From contig CAJTRO010000004.1 in the NCBI GenBank assembly GCA_910579015.1, positions 66,996-130,995 of the forward strand: DNA of 64,000 nt, read 5' to 3'. Under the pieces are notes generated by a model. That model had not been told where the DNA came from and did not search any database. It worked only from the letters and a program-made list of their open reading frames with translations. Shown piece after piece: positions 9,749 to 19,055 of the stretch. The translations under genes were made by a program, and so were the position numbers. Source of the stretch: an uncultured Dorea sp. Lineage in GTDB: Bacteria; Bacillota_A; Clostridia; Lachnospirales; Lachnospiraceae. The stretch's first letter is position 1. Each line of letters starts with the position of its first letter.

Positions 9749-9873
9749 GGGTAATAAGCCGAGAATATTGCCAGATAAATGGTGACAATATACCGGAAGT
9801 ATAGCCGGAAGAATGGCAGCAATAAGCCGAAAGTATTGTCAGATAAACTGGGCAATAAGCCGGGCGTATTGCC
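9717..9873 (+). repeat. 68-bp tandem repeat with nested short hairpins
   Basis: Two imperfect copies lie at 9717-9784 and 9785-9852, aligned with a constant 68-base offset (for example GCCGGAAGAATG at 9736 and 9804). A shorter third piece repeats the AATAAGCC part at 9854. Each unit contains a small inverted repeat built on GCAATA...TATTGC, best at 9851-9873, where both arms of GGCAATA match exactly. The first copy covers the 3' end and stop codon of the decarboxylase, so the spacer looks like a duplication of that gene end. Confidence 0.8.
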
Positions 9874-9921
9874 GATATGGAGCACAAGGATAGTCAGAAG
9901 AGATTATAGGGGAAATACAAC

Positions 9922-10911
9922 ATGGGAAGCTTTAAAGATGTGGTAGGCCACAATGACATTATTAATTATATCAGAAATGCAGTAAGCATGGATCAGGTAA
10001 CACATGCCTATATACTGAACGGAGAACGCGGGGCCGGAAAGAAGCTTGTGGCAAAGCTTTTTGCCACAACGCTTCTGTGCGAAGAGGGCGGACCGGATCC
10101 CTGTAACAGGTGTCATTCCTGCCGGCAGGCAGAGGGCGGGAATCATCCGGATATCATATGGGTTACACATGAGAAGCCGAATTCCATCAGCGTGGATGAT
10201 ATCCGGGAACAGGTGAATAATACGATCATGATCAAGCCTTATCAGGGACCTTATAAGGTCTATGTCATTGATCATGCGGATATCATGACGCCTCAGGCAC
10301 AGAATGCATTGCTCAAGACGATAGAGGAACCGCCGCAGTATGCGGTGATCATGCTGTTGACGGAGAATGCCGAGATGCTTCTTCCGACGATCGCTTCTCG
10401 GTGTGTGATGCTTAAGCTTCGGTATATCAGAGATATACTGATCAAGAAGTATCTGATGGAGACGCTTAAGGTTCCGGATTATAAGGCGGATATGTGCACG
10501 GCATTTGCCCAGGGGAATATGGGGCGTGCGATCATGCTTGCCAATTCGGAGCACTATAACGAGATCCGGGAAGAAGCGGTCCAGACTTTAAAGTATATCC
10601 ATGAGATGGAGCTGAATGAGGTTATCCAGGCTGTGAACAGGATCTCGTCATATAAATTAGAGATTTCGGATTATCTGGATATCATGGTGGTGTGGTTTCG
10701 GGATGTCCTGTTATATAAAGCGACGAGAGATGTTGATGTTGTCGTGTTCAAGGAGGAGCTTGACAGTATCCGGGAGCAGGCAAGGAAGAGTTCTTATGAA
10801 GGGATCCAGCTTATCATTACCAGTTTTGACAGGGCGAAGGAAAGGCTTAAGGCCAATGTTAATTTTGAACTGGTGATGGAACTGCTGTTTCTGACGATAC
10901 AGGAGAATTGA
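9922..10911 (+). CDS. holB: DNA polymerase III subunit delta'
   Basis: Clamp-loader subunit, 329 residues, that with delta and tau loads the sliding clamp during replication. It has a P-loop-like GERGAGKK near residues 33-40, a zinc ribbon with Cys-N-x-Cys-x-x-Cys near 59-66, and the arginine-finger SRC motif (IASRCVMLKL) near 153. The NALLKTIEEPP segment is the usual delta'/gamma signature. GGGGAAATACAAC precedes ATG 9922, a weak ribosome site. It heads a conserved replication, sporulation and RNA-methylation cluster with ricT, trmN and rsmI. Confidence 0.95.
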   Translation: MGSFKDVVGHNDIINYIRNAVSMDQVTHAYILNGERGAGKKLVAKLFATTLLCEEGGPDPCNRCHSCRQAEGGNHPDIIWVTHEKPNSISVDDIREQVNNTIMIKPYQGPYKVYVIDHADIMTPQAQNALLKTIEEPPQYAVIMLLTENAEMLLPTIASRCVMLKLRYIRDILIKKYLMETLKVPDYKADMCTAFAQGNMGRAIMLANSEHYNEIREEAVQTLKYIHEMELNEVIQAVNRISSYKLEISDYLDIMVVWFRDVLLYKATRDVDVVVFKEELDSIREQARKSSYEGIQLIITSFDRAKERLKANVNFELVMELLFLTIQEN

Positions 10912-10961
10912 GAGAGCTTAGGCCAGGGCGTGTGTTTTGGCGGTAAAGGAGAATAGATGAT

Positions 10962-11873
10962 ATGACACGAGTGATTGGAGTAAGATTCCGGCCGGCGGGG
11001 AAGATTTATTTCTTTGCGCCGGGAAGATATGAGGTTGAGGCGGGGGACAAGGTGATCGTCGAGACCGCGAGAGGCGTCGAGTTTGGTTCTGTTGTTACCG
11101 GGCCAAGGGAGCTGGAGGATGACAAGATCACGCAGCCGCTCAAGCCGGTCATACGGATTGCAACCCAGGAGGATATCTGTAAGGAAGAGAAGAACCGGGC
11201 GAAGGAAAAGGAAGCATTTGAGATCTGCCTGGAGAAGATACGCAAGCATAAGCTGGAGATGAAGCTGATCGATGCGGAATATACATTTGATAACAATAAG
11301 GTGCTTTTTTATTTCACCGCGGATGGGCGGATAGATTTTCGTGAACTGGTGAAGGACCTTGCGAGCGTATTCCGCACGAGGATAGAGCTGAGACAGATCG
11401 GAGTGCGGGACGAGACGAAGATCCGGGGAGGAATCGGAATCTGCGGACGGGCGCTGTGCTGTCATACTTATCTGACAGAGTTTGCACCTGTGTCCATCAA
11501 GATGGCGAAGGAACAGAACCTGTCTCTGAATCCGTCCAAGATATCCGGCGTCTGCGGGCGTCTGATGTGCTGTCTGACGAATGAGGAGGAGACTTATGAG
11601 GAACTGAACAGCCGTCTGCCGTCCAATGGCGACCACGTGACGACACCGGACGGACTTAAGGGAGACGTGCAGTCGGTCAATGTGCTGAGACAGCTGGTGA
11701 AGGTGATCGTAACGCTTGACAACGACGAGAAGGAGATTCGGGAATATAAGGCCAGAGAGCTTCGTTTCCGGCCGAGGCGCAAGAAGAAGGATGTAAGGCT
11801 GTCCAAGGAAGAGATGGCGGAGCTTAAAGCGCTGGAAGAGAAGAATGCGTCCTCCAAGCTGGATGACGAGTAA
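10962..11873 (+). CDS. ricT: PSP1-domain protein RicT (YaaT)
   Basis: A PSP1 C-terminal domain protein of 303 residues, orthologous in position and motifs to Bacillus YaaT/RicT. In Bacillus it works with RicA and RicF as an Fe-S complex that promotes RNase Y-dependent mRNA processing and phosphorelay activity in sporulation. The Cys-rich core is plain: GICGRALCCHTYL near 161-173 and GVCGRLMCCL near 194-203, with the hallmark NLSLNPSKI between them. AAGGAGAATAGATG stands before the ATG. Genes for the partner proteins are not in the window. Confidence 0.93.
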   Translation: MTRVIGVRFRPAGKIYFFAPGRYEVEAGDKVIVETARGVEFGSVVTGPRELEDDKITQPLKPVIRIATQEDICKEEKNRAKEKEAFEICLEKIRKHKLEMKLIDAEYTFDNNKVLFYFTADGRIDFRELVKDLASVFRTRIELRQIGVRDETKIRGGIGICGRALCCHTYLTEFAPVSIKMAKEQNLSLNPSKISGVCGRLMCCLTNEEETYEELNSRLPSNGDHVTTPDGLKGDVQSVNVLRQLVKVIVTLDNDEKEIREYKARELRFRPRRKKKDVRLSKEEMAELKALEEKNASSKLDDE

Positions 11874-11901
11874 GCGGTGGTCTGGCAGGGCCGGAGCGGA
11901 T

Positions 11902-12672
11902 ATGAGAGTAGAAAAGACAGATTTGGAGAAAATATATATAAGAGAAGGGGAGCGTCTGGACGATCTACAGATCAAGGGATATGAGATCATCCAGAGCCCG
12001 GGCCGGTTCTGTTTCGGAATGGATGCGGTTCTGTTGTCTTCCTTTGCCAGGGTAAAACGGCAGGAGCGGGCGCTTGATCTGGGAACGGGAACAGGGATTC
12101 TGCCAATCCTGCTTGAGGCGAAGAATGAAGGCGGGCATTATACCGGGCTTGAGATACAGGAAGAGAGCGCGGATATGGCGCGCAGAAGTGTGGAATATAA
12201 CGGTCTTGGGGACCGGATAGATATTGTAACAGGGGATATCAGGGAAGCGTCGGCCGTCTTCGGACCGGCTTCTTTTCATGTGATCACGGTGAATCCGCCT
12301 TATATGATCGGAGAGCACGGACTTAAGAATGAGAATGAAGCCCTGTATATTGCGAGACACGAGGCGCTGTGTACACTGGATGACGTCCTGCGTGAGAGCG
12401 CGAGGCTGCTTAAGCCTAAAGGACGGTTCTACATGGTGCACAGACCTTTCAGGCTGCCGGAGATCCTGACGAAGATGTCGGCCTGCCGGATTGAGCCGAA
12501 GCGGATGCGGCTGGTATATCCGTATGTGGACAAGGAGCCGAATATGGTCCTGCTCGAGGGGCTTAGAGGCGGTAATCCCCGGATGAAGGCGGAACCTCCG
12601 CTGATCGTGTATGAGAAGGACGGGACCTATACGGAGGAGCTTCGGCAGATTTACGAGGGAGGCAACGCTTAA
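11902..12672 (+). CDS. tRNA1(Val)-type (adenine37-N6) methyltransferase
   Basis: A SAM-dependent methyltransferase of the TrmN6/YabB family, 256 residues, expected to methylate an adenine in tRNA. Motif I ALDLGTGTGILPILL is near 54-68, and the N6-adenine motif IV NPPY is near 133-136, preceded by VITV. The frame is open from ATG 11845 inside ricT. ATG 11902 follows GGAG by five bases and places the start at the usual family N-terminus, so I use it. Neighbours are as in Bacillus (ricT upstream, rsmI downstream). Confidence 0.88.
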   Translation: MRVEKTDLEKIYIREGERLDDLQIKGYEIIQSPGRFCFGMDAVLLSSFARVKRQERALDLGTGTGILPILLEAKNEGGHYTGLEIQEESADMARRSVEYNGLGDRIDIVTGDIREASAVFGPASFHVITVNPPYMIGEHGLKNENEALYIARHEALCTLDDVLRESARLLKPKGRFYMVHRPFRLPEILTKMSACRIEPKRMRLVYPYVDKEPNMVLLEGLRGGNPRMKAEPPLIVYEKDGTYTEELRQIYEGGNA

Positions 12673-12690
12673 GCAAAAGGGGGGAATATT

Positions 12691-13533
12691 ATGCCGGGAA
12701 CCTTATATCTATGTGCAACACCTATCGGGAATCTTGAAGATATCACGCTGCGCTGTATCCGGATTTTGAAGGAGGTCGATCTGATCGCGGCGGAGGATAC
12801 CCGTAACAGCATTAAGCTGTTGAACCATTTTGAGATAAAGACGCCGATGACCAGTTATCATGAATACAATAAGATTGAAAAGGGAAGGAAGCTTGTAGAA
12901 CTGCTTCTGAAAGGAGAGGACATTGCGCTGATCACGGACGCCGGGACGCCGGGGATCTCGGATCCGGGCGAGGAGCTGGTGAAAATGTGCCGGGAGGCGG
13001 GGATTATCGTGACTGCGCTTCCGGGAGCGGCGGCATGTGTCATGGCGCTTACCATATCCGGACTTCCGACCAGAAGATTCGCATTCGAAGCGTTTCTTCC
13101 GACGGATAAGAAGGAGCGTCAGGCAGTTCTTGAAGAGATGCAGTCGGAGACCAGGACGATCGTGCTGTATGAGGCACCCCACAGGCTGGTACGGACGCTG
13201 GAGGTATTGCTGGATTCGCTTGGAAACAGGAGAGTGAGTATCTGCCGGGAGCTGACAAAGAAGCATGAGACGGTATATGCAGCGACGACAGAGGAGGCGC
13301 TTTTGTACTACAGAGAGCATGAGCCGAAAGGGGAGTGCGTGATCGTGGTCGAGGGAAAGAGCCGGGAGCAGATTCGTGCGCTTGAGCGCGCGCGGTGGGA
13401 GGAGATGAGCGTCGAGGAGCATATGGAGCATTATCTTGAGAAGGGCATGGACAGGAAGGAAGCCATGAAGCAGGTGGCGCGGGATCTGGGAGTAGGAAAA
13501 CGGGAGATATACCAGAAGCTGAATTGCCGTTGA
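12691..13533 (+). CDS. rsmI: 16S rRNA (cytidine1402-2'-O)-methyltransferase
   Basis: A tetrapyrrole-methylase-fold enzyme that 2'-O-methylates C1402 in the decoding centre of 16S rRNA. At 280 residues it is the family length. The hallmark segments are the N-terminal LYLCATPIGNLEDIT, AAEDTRNSIKLL near 31-42, ALITDAGTPGISDPG near 76-90, and LPGAAACVMAL near 110. AAAGGGGGG precedes ATG 12691. It closes the holB-ricT-trmN-rsmI run and is followed by a terminator at 13643. Confidence 0.96.
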   Translation: MPGTLYLCATPIGNLEDITLRCIRILKEVDLIAAEDTRNSIKLLNHFEIKTPMTSYHEYNKIEKGRKLVELLLKGEDIALITDAGTPGISDPGEELVKMCREAGIIVTALPGAAACVMALTISGLPTRRFAFEAFLPTDKKERQAVLEEMQSETRTIVLYEAPHRLVRTLEVLLDSLGNRRVSICRELTKKHETVYAATTEEALLYYREHEPKGECVIVVEGKSREQIRALERARWEEMSVEEHMEHYLEKGMDRKEAMKQVARDLGVGKREIYQKLNCR

Positions 13534-13642
13534 CCAGATATAATGCAGACACTACACTGGCATATTGCATAGAATTGCAGCGGGACAGGAAGCAGTCTGC
13601 TGTCTGTCTTGGTCAAGTTGTATAATATTTTTTAAAAAGATT

Positions 13643-13678
13643 GTTCAACTTGGGTATACCCTTAGTTGGACTTTTTTT
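13643..13678 (+). terminator. Rho-independent terminator after rsmI
   Basis: GTTCAAC at 13643-13649 pairs with GTTGGAC at 13665-13671 (one G-U pair) around a loop containing GGGTATACCC. Seven T residues follow. Confidence 0.75.
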
Positions 13679-13751
13679 ATATACTTTTTAACAGAGCAAG
13701 ACGGTATCACAGATACAATATATATTTAAGGAAAGATGGAGGAAACCCAAA

Positions 13752-14864
13752 ATGGCAAGTTTATCATTAAAACACATTAACAAGACATATCCAAATGGCT
13801 TTGAGGCTGTTAAGGATTTTAACCTTGAGATTGAGGATAAGGAATTCGTTATCTTCGTAGGACCTTCTGGATGTGGTAAGTCAACAACACTTCGTATGGT
13901 GGCAGGTCTGGAAGATATCTCTTCCGGTGAGTTATGGATCGGTGACAAGCTGGTGAACGACGTAGAGCCTAAGGACAGAGATATCGCGATGGTATTCCAG
14001 AACTACGCTCTGTATCCACATATGACAGTTTATGATAACATGGCTTTTGGTCTTAAGTTAAGAAAAGTTCCAAAAGATCAGATTGATAAGATGGTACGTG
14101 AGGCGGCTAAGATCCTTGACCTGGAAGCACTGTTAGACCGTAAGCCGAAGGCTCTTTCCGGTGGTCAGAGACAGCGTGTTGCTATGGGACGTGCGATTGT
14201 TCGTAATCCTAAGGTATTCCTTATGGATGAGCCTCTTTCAAACCTGGATGCTAAGCTGCGTGGACAGATGCGTATTGAGATCTCCAAGCTGCACCAGAGA
14301 CTGGGTACAACGATCATCTACGTAACACATGACCAGACAGAGGCTATGACACTTGGTACAAGAATCGTAGTTATGAGCGCTGGTATTGTTCAGCAGGTAG
14401 ATACTCCTCAGACACTGTACGATCGTCCGTGCAACCTGTTCGTGGCTGGATTCATCGGATCACCTCAGATGAACTTCGTAGATGCTAAGTGTAAGGTTGA
14501 GGGCAAGAAGGTTTGTCTTGTTGCAGGACCTGCATCAATCGAGCTTCCAGAAGCTAAGGCTAAGAAGCTGATCGACGGCGGATACAACGGAAAGACAGTT
14601 GTTCTTGGTATTCGTCCTGAGGATGTACATGATGAGCCGGACTTCCTTGCTAAGTCTCCTAACACAATTATTGAAGCTACGATCCGTGTATACGAGATGC
14701 TTGGTGCAGAAGTTTACTTACACTTCGATTATGAAGGAGCTACCATGACTGCAAGAGTTGATCCTAGAACATCTGCAAGAAGTGGAAGCACGGTTAAGTT
14801 TGCACTGGATGCTGACAGGATCCACGTATTTGACAAAGAGACAGAGAATACTATTACAAACTAA
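13752..14864 (+). CDS. ugpC: Sugar ABC transporter ATP-binding protein (UgpC/MsmK/MalK type)
   Basis: ATPase subunit for CUT1-type carbohydrate ABC importers, 370 residues. It has Walker A GPSGCGKST near 37-45, a Q-loop at VFQNYALYPHM, the signature LSGGQRQRVAMGRAI near 135-149, Walker B VFLMDEPLSNLD and the His-loop YVTHDQ. The C-terminal third is the TOBE/MalK regulatory domain. No permease or binding protein adjoins it and it has its own terminator. This fits a shared ATPase serving several dispersed sugar permeases, as MsmK does in streptococci (family knowledge). Codons favour GGT, CGT and GTT more than its neighbours, as expected for high expression. Confidence 0.95.
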   Translation: MASLSLKHINKTYPNGFEAVKDFNLEIEDKEFVIFVGPSGCGKSTTLRMVAGLEDISSGELWIGDKLVNDVEPKDRDIAMVFQNYALYPHMTVYDNMAFGLKLRKVPKDQIDKMVREAAKILDLEALLDRKPKALSGGQRQRVAMGRAIVRNPKVFLMDEPLSNLDAKLRGQMRIEISKLHQRLGTTIIYVTHDQTEAMTLGTRIVVMSAGIVQQVDTPQTLYDRPCNLFVAGFIGSPQMNFVDAKCKVEGKKVCLVAGPASIELPEAKAKKLIDGGYNGKTVVLGIRPEDVHDEPDFLAKSPNTIIEATIRVYEMLGAEVYLHFDYEGATMTARVDPRTSARSGSTVKFALDADRIHVFDKETENTITN

Positions 14865-14876
14865 TGTGTATGAAAG

Positions 14877-14909
14877 CGGCCAGACACTTTTGTTGTCTGG
14901 CCGTTTTTT
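14877..14909 (+). terminator. Terminator after the sugar ABC ATPase
   Basis: A perfect 10-bp stem: CGGCCAGACA at 14877-14886 with TGTCTGGCCG at 14894-14903, followed by six T residues. Confidence 0.95.
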
Positions 14910-14996
14910 ATATATTTAAAATCAGTATTTTCTTGTATATCAAGGTTATCCTGTGATAAAATAATGCGTGTATGTTACAGAACAGGAGGTCATTCT

Positions 14997-16094
14997 ATGT
15001 TATCAAACCAGATACTACATAAAGCAGTACAGGATATAAAGAGAATTACCGGATTAGAATGTGCAATATGGGATATCAAGGGGATCTGTCTTGTCATGAC
15101 GAATGAGCGGATGATCGGCCTGGAACCGGAGGTTACCAGATTCTGTGAGACCGCGCCGTCCGTTGCGGTGGAGGAGACGCGCTTTCGCATAGAGAAGGAT
15201 ATGGGAATGTTCCTTGTACATGATGACGAAGATCCTTGTTACATCCTTGTGCTGAAAGGGAACTGCCCGCATATGGAGATGGCAGGAAGGCTTGGAATCA
15301 GCCAGCTGGAGAACCTTCTATTTGCATATAAGGAGAAGATGGACAAGAATCGTTTTATCCAAAATCTGATTCTGGATAACATGCTGTTGGTGGATGTATA
15401 CAATCAGGCGAAGAAGATGAAGATACCGGTAGAATTGAGAAGAGTGGTGTTCCTGATCGAGGCGAGGAATGAAGGGGAGAACCTGATCCTTGACACGTTG
15501 AAGGGGCTGTACGCGACCGGTACGAAGGATTTTGTGACGGCAGTGGACGAGAAGCATGTGATTCTTGTCAAGGCGTTGCAGACCACAGACGAATATCTGC
15601 AATTAGACCAGATCGCCAGAGAGCTGGTTGATACATTGAATATGGAGGCCATGGTCAGTGTAAGGATTGCCTATGGAACGATCATCGAAGAATTAAAGGA
15701 TGTGTCCAAATCCTACAAGGAGGCGCACATGGCGCTGGAAGTGGGGCGGGTGTTCTATGCGGACAGGAATATCCTTGCTTATAATGAGCTTGGAATCGGA
15801 AGGCTGATCCATCAGCTTCCGGCGTCTCTGTGCGAGATGTTCCTCAATGAGGTGTTTGAAGGAAATACAGCCGATCAGTTCGAGGAAGAGGAGCTGACTA
15901 CGGTCTACACTTTTTTTGCAAATAATCTGAATATCTCTGAGACAGCGAGACAGCTCTATGTGCACCGCAATACGCTGGTGTACAGGCTGGAGAAGATCCA
16001 GAAGAGAACGGGGCTTGACGTCCGGGTGTTTGAGGACGCACTGACGTTCAAGATAGCAATGATGGTGGCTGACCATATGAAATATATCCGTTAG
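14997..16094 (+). CDS. CdaR/PucR-type transcriptional regulator
   Basis: A 365-residue regulator with an N-terminal putative sugar-diacid recognition domain (QDIKRITGLECAIWDIKG) and a C-terminal PucR-type helix-turn-helix. The HTH reads NISETARQLYVHRNTLVYRLEK near residues 310-331. Family members respond to diacids such as glucarate, glycerate or related compounds, often as activators. ATG 14997 has AGGAGG seven bases upstream and replaces a possible ATG at 14964. The adjacent hydratase at 16171 is read in the same direction and is the obvious candidate target; the effector is not known. Confidence 0.88.
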   Translation: MLSNQILHKAVQDIKRITGLECAIWDIKGICLVMTNERMIGLEPEVTRFCETAPSVAVEETRFRIEKDMGMFLVHDDEDPCYILVLKGNCPHMEMAGRLGISQLENLLFAYKEKMDKNRFIQNLILDNMLLVDVYNQAKKMKIPVELRRVVFLIEARNEGENLILDTLKGLYATGTKDFVTAVDEKHVILVKALQTTDEYLQLDQIARELVDTLNMEAMVSVRIAYGTIIEELKDVSKSYKEAHMALEVGRVFYADRNILAYNELGIGRLIHQLPASLCEMFLNEVFEGNTADQFEEEELTTVYTFFANNLNISETARQLYVHRNTLVYRLEKIQKRTGLDVRVFEDALTFKIAMMVADHMKYIR

Positions 16095-16170
16095 TGTACA
16101 GACGGTGCGCTGGAACGCTCGGGAGAGATCAGACTGTGACAGGAGAAAAGAAGAAGAGGAGACAGAGAAT

Positions 16171-18456
16171 ATGGTAAAATTATATGATAGAGGCGTGTAT
16201 CTGCTGAACGGAACAGAGATAGTGGAAGACGCACAGACAGTAAAAGCGAAGACGGGGCGGGAGATTACGCAGGCCGATGCGTCGAAGGAGACGATGGCAT
16301 ACGGCATTCTTGCCGGGCACAATACATCCGGGAACATGGAACGCTTGCAGATCAAGTTTGACAAGCTGACGTCCCATGATATCACATTTGTAGGGATCAT
16401 CCAGACGGCGAGAGCGTCGGGGCTTGAACGTTTCCCGATTCCTTATGTGCTGACCAACTGTCACAATTCCCTGTGTGCGGTTGGCGGGACCATCAATGAG
16501 GATGACCATATGTTCGGACTGAGCTGTGCCAAGAAGTACGGAGGCGTCTATGTACCGCCGCATCAGGCGGTCATCCACCAGTATGCAAGGGAGATGCTTG
16601 CAGGCGGAGGCAAGATGATCCTTGGCTCAGACAGCCATACCAGATACGGCGCGCTGGGAACCATGGCAATGGGTGAGGGCGGACCTGAGCTTGTGAAACA
16701 GCTTCTGAATAAGACCTATGATATCAAGATGCCGGATGTGGTGGGAATCTATCTGGACGGCGAACCGGTGAAGGGCGTCGGCCCTCAGGACGTGGCGCTG
16801 GCCATCATCGGCGCAACCTTCGGCAACGGATATGTGAATAATAAGGTGATGGAATTTGTAGGGCCGGGCGTTGAGAAGCTGAGCGCGGACTTCCGTATCG
16901 GAATTGATGTTATGACGACGGAGACCACCTGCCTGTCATCCATCTGGAAGACGGATGAGAAGATCAGGGAGTTCTATGAGATACATGGAAGAGAGGAAGA
17001 TTATAAGGAGCTGAACCCGGGGGCTGCCGCGTATTATGACGGTATGGTCTATGTGGATCTAAGTAAGATCAGGCCGATGATCGCGATGCCGTTCCATCCG
17101 TCCAATGTCTATACCATTGACGAGGTAAATGCGGATCTTAAGGACGTGCTCCATGATGTGGAGCAGAAGGCTCTGGTGAGCCTTGACGGCGCGGTAGATT
17201 ACTCTTTGCAGAGTAAGATCGTGGACGGGAAATTATATGTGGACCAGGGATTGATCGCGGGATGTGCCGGAGGCGGATTCGAGAATATCTGTGCGGCGGC
17301 GGACATTATACGGGGTAAATACATCGGTTCGGATGAATTTACGTTCAGCGTATATCCGGCAAGTACGCCGATCTATATGGAACTGGTGAAGAACGGCGCG
17401 GCGGCGGATCTGATAGCGGCCGGTGCGATCGTGAAGACTGCGTTCTGCGGGCCTTGCTTTGGCGCGGGGGATACTCCGGCGAATAATGCGTTCTCTATCC
17501 GTCATTCCACCAGGAATTTCCCGAACCGCGAGGGATCGAAGCTTCAGAGCGGACAGATTTCTTCGGTGGCTCTGATGGATGCCCGTTCTATTGCCGCGAC
17601 GGCCGCCAACAAGGGATTCCTGACGCCTGCGACAGCCGTGGATGTGGAGTATACGGGACCGAAGTACCATTTCGACAGCAGAATCTATGCAAATCGTGTG
17701 TTTGACAGCAAGGGTGCGGCGGATCCATCTGTTGAGATCAAGTTCGGGCCGAACATCAAGGACTGGCCGAAGATGGCGGCGCTGCCTGAGAATCTGCTCC
17801 TGAAGGTGGTATCGGAGATCCACGATCCGGTTACGACGACGGATGAGCTGATCCCGTCCGGCGAGACCTCTTCCTACCGTTCCAATCCGCTGGGGCTTGC
17901 GGAATTTGCCCTGTCCAGGAAGGATCCGGCATACGTGGGGCGTGCAAAAGAGGTCCAGAAGGCGGAGAAGGCAATCGAGGACGGACAGTGCCCTGTAGAA
18001 GCGTTAGAGGAATTAAAGCCTGTGATGGAGAAGATCCATGAGACATATCCAGATATTGACAGGTCTAATCTTGGCATTGGAAGTACCATATTTGCGGTGA
18101 AGCCGGGCGACGGCTCTGCAAGAGAACAGGCCGCATCCTGCCAGAAGGTGCTTGGCGGATGGGCGAATATTGCCGGCGAATATGCGACCAAGAGATACCG
18201 TTCGAACCTGATCAACTGGGGAATGCTTCCATTTATTACAGAAGAAGACCATGAGAACCTGAGCTTCAAGAATGGAGATTACATCTTTGTGCCAGAGATC
18301 CGCAGTGCTGTCGGGGAAAAGGCGGACAAGGTGAGGGCGTTTGTGGCCGGAACAGGAGATGAGTGGAAGGAGATCAGTCTGAAACTGGGTGATATGACGG
18401 ATGCAGAGCGCGAGATCATCCTGAAAGGGTGCCTGATCAATTACTACAGAGGATAA
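16171..18456 (+). CDS. Aconitase-family hydratase (YbhJ-like)
   Basis: A 761-residue Fe-S hydratase of the aconitase/isopropylmalate isomerase superfamily, closer to the uncharacterised YbhJ branch than to TCA-cycle aconitase. Candidate cluster ligands are Cys in LIAGCAGGGFEN near 364 and the Cys-Gly-Pro-Cys motif in TAFCGPCFGAG near 426. The C-terminal part has the swivel domain, which carries the substrate Arg in aconitases. ATG 16171 with AAGAGGAGAC upstream is preferred over an in-frame ATG at 16105. It follows a CdaR-type regulator by 76 bases and ends at a strong terminator, so it is effectively monocistronic. Substrate is unassigned: citrate/isocitrate is possible, a different 2-hydroxy acid is equally open. 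Confidence 0.85.
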   Translation: MVKLYDRGVYLLNGTEIVEDAQTVKAKTGREITQADASKETMAYGILAGHNTSGNMERLQIKFDKLTSHDITFVGIIQTARASGLERFPIPYVLTNCHNSLCAVGGTINEDDHMFGLSCAKKYGGVYVPPHQAVIHQYAREMLAGGGKMILGSDSHTRYGALGTMAMGEGGPELVKQLLNKTYDIKMPDVVGIYLDGEPVKGVGPQDVALAIIGATFGNGYVNNKVMEFVGPGVEKLSADFRIGIDVMTTETTCLSSIWKTDEKIREFYEIHGREEDYKELNPGAAAYYDGMVYVDLSKIRPMIAMPFHPSNVYTIDEVNADLKDVLHDVEQKALVSLDGAVDYSLQSKIVDGKLYVDQGLIAGCAGGGFENICAAADIIRGKYIGSDEFTFSVYPASTPIYMELVKNGAAADLIAAGAIVKTAFCGPCFGAGDTPANNAFSIRHSTRNFPNREGSKLQSGQISSVALMDARSIAATAANKGFLTPATAVDVEYTGPKYHFDSRIYANRVFDSKGAADPSVEIKFGPNIKDWPKMAALPENLLLKVVSEIHDPVTTTDELIPSGETSSYRSNPLGLAEFALSRKDPAYVGRAKEVQKAEKAIEDGQCPVEALEELKPVMEKIHETYPDIDRSNLGIGSTIFAVKPGDGSAREQAASCQKVLGGWANIAGEYATKRYRSNLINWGMLPFITEEDHENLSFKNGDYIFVPEIRSAVGEKADKVRAFVAGTGDEWKEISLKLGDMTDAEREIILKGCLINYYRG

Positions 18457-18480
18457 TTGATAAAAATATATATTTTTTAT

Positions 18481-18509
18481 GGGGCGGTGCAACACCAGCC
18501 CCCTTTTTT
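18481..18509 (+). terminator. Terminator after the aconitase-family gene
   Basis: GGGGC-GGTG pairs with CACC-GCCCC (18481-18502, one bulged A), followed by a run of six T residues. Confidence 0.88.
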
Positions 18510-18551
18510 GACTCTAATATATAGTAGACAGCTTGAGTGGGAGGAGAAGAT

Positions 18552-19037
18552 ATGAGATGCGATGCGAAGACATTTGCGCAGATGTATGAGACGGTCTATA
18601 TGGATTTATACCGGTTCGCCTTGTGTATGATGCGCTCAAGGCAGGATGCGGAAGATGCTGTCAGTGAGGCAGTAATGGCGGCTTACGAGAACATCGGGAA
18701 GCTGCGGGATGAGAAGGCGTTCAGGAACTGGATATTTACCATATTGTCGAATATCTGCAAGAGGAAGCTGCAAGACGCGGCAAGAGAGCGGAGCAGGTCG
18801 AATGAAGCATATTCCCTGATCCGTCAGGATACGCCGGAGGAACCGGATATGGGACTGGCAGTGGATGTCCGAAAGGCGTTCTTTCTTTTGGAGGAAGAGG
18901 AGCAGACGATAGTGGGATTGTCTGTTTTTGGCGGATATAACAGCCAGGAGATTGGAGAGGCGCTGAAGCTGAACCCGAATACGGTGCGCTCCAAGAGAAG
19001 TCGTGCGCTTCAGAAGATGGAATGTGTATTAAGATGA
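18552..19037 (+). CDS. ECF-type RNA polymerase sigma factor
   Basis: A 161-residue sigma-70 family factor of ECF size. Region 2 is in YMDLYRFALCMMRSRQDAEDAVSEA near residues 17-41, and region 4 is the HTH in GYNSQEIGEALKLNPNTVRSKRSRALQKME at the C-terminus. GGGAGGAGAAG sits just before ATG 18552; an in-frame GTG at 18537 lies on that ribosome site and is rejected. The gene is followed after 18 bases by a protein with one membrane segment and an extracytoplasmic beta-propeller, a likely partner or anti-sigma factor. Confidence 0.9.
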   Translation: MRCDAKTFAQMYETVYMDLYRFALCMMRSRQDAEDAVSEAVMAAYENIGKLRDEKAFRNWIFTILSNICKRKLQDAARERSRSNEAYSLIRQDTPEEPDMGLAVDVRKAFFLLEEEEQTIVGLSVFGGYNSQEIGEALKLNPNTVRSKRSRALQKMECVLR

Positions 19038-19055
19038 GTCAAAGGAGGCGGCTGT

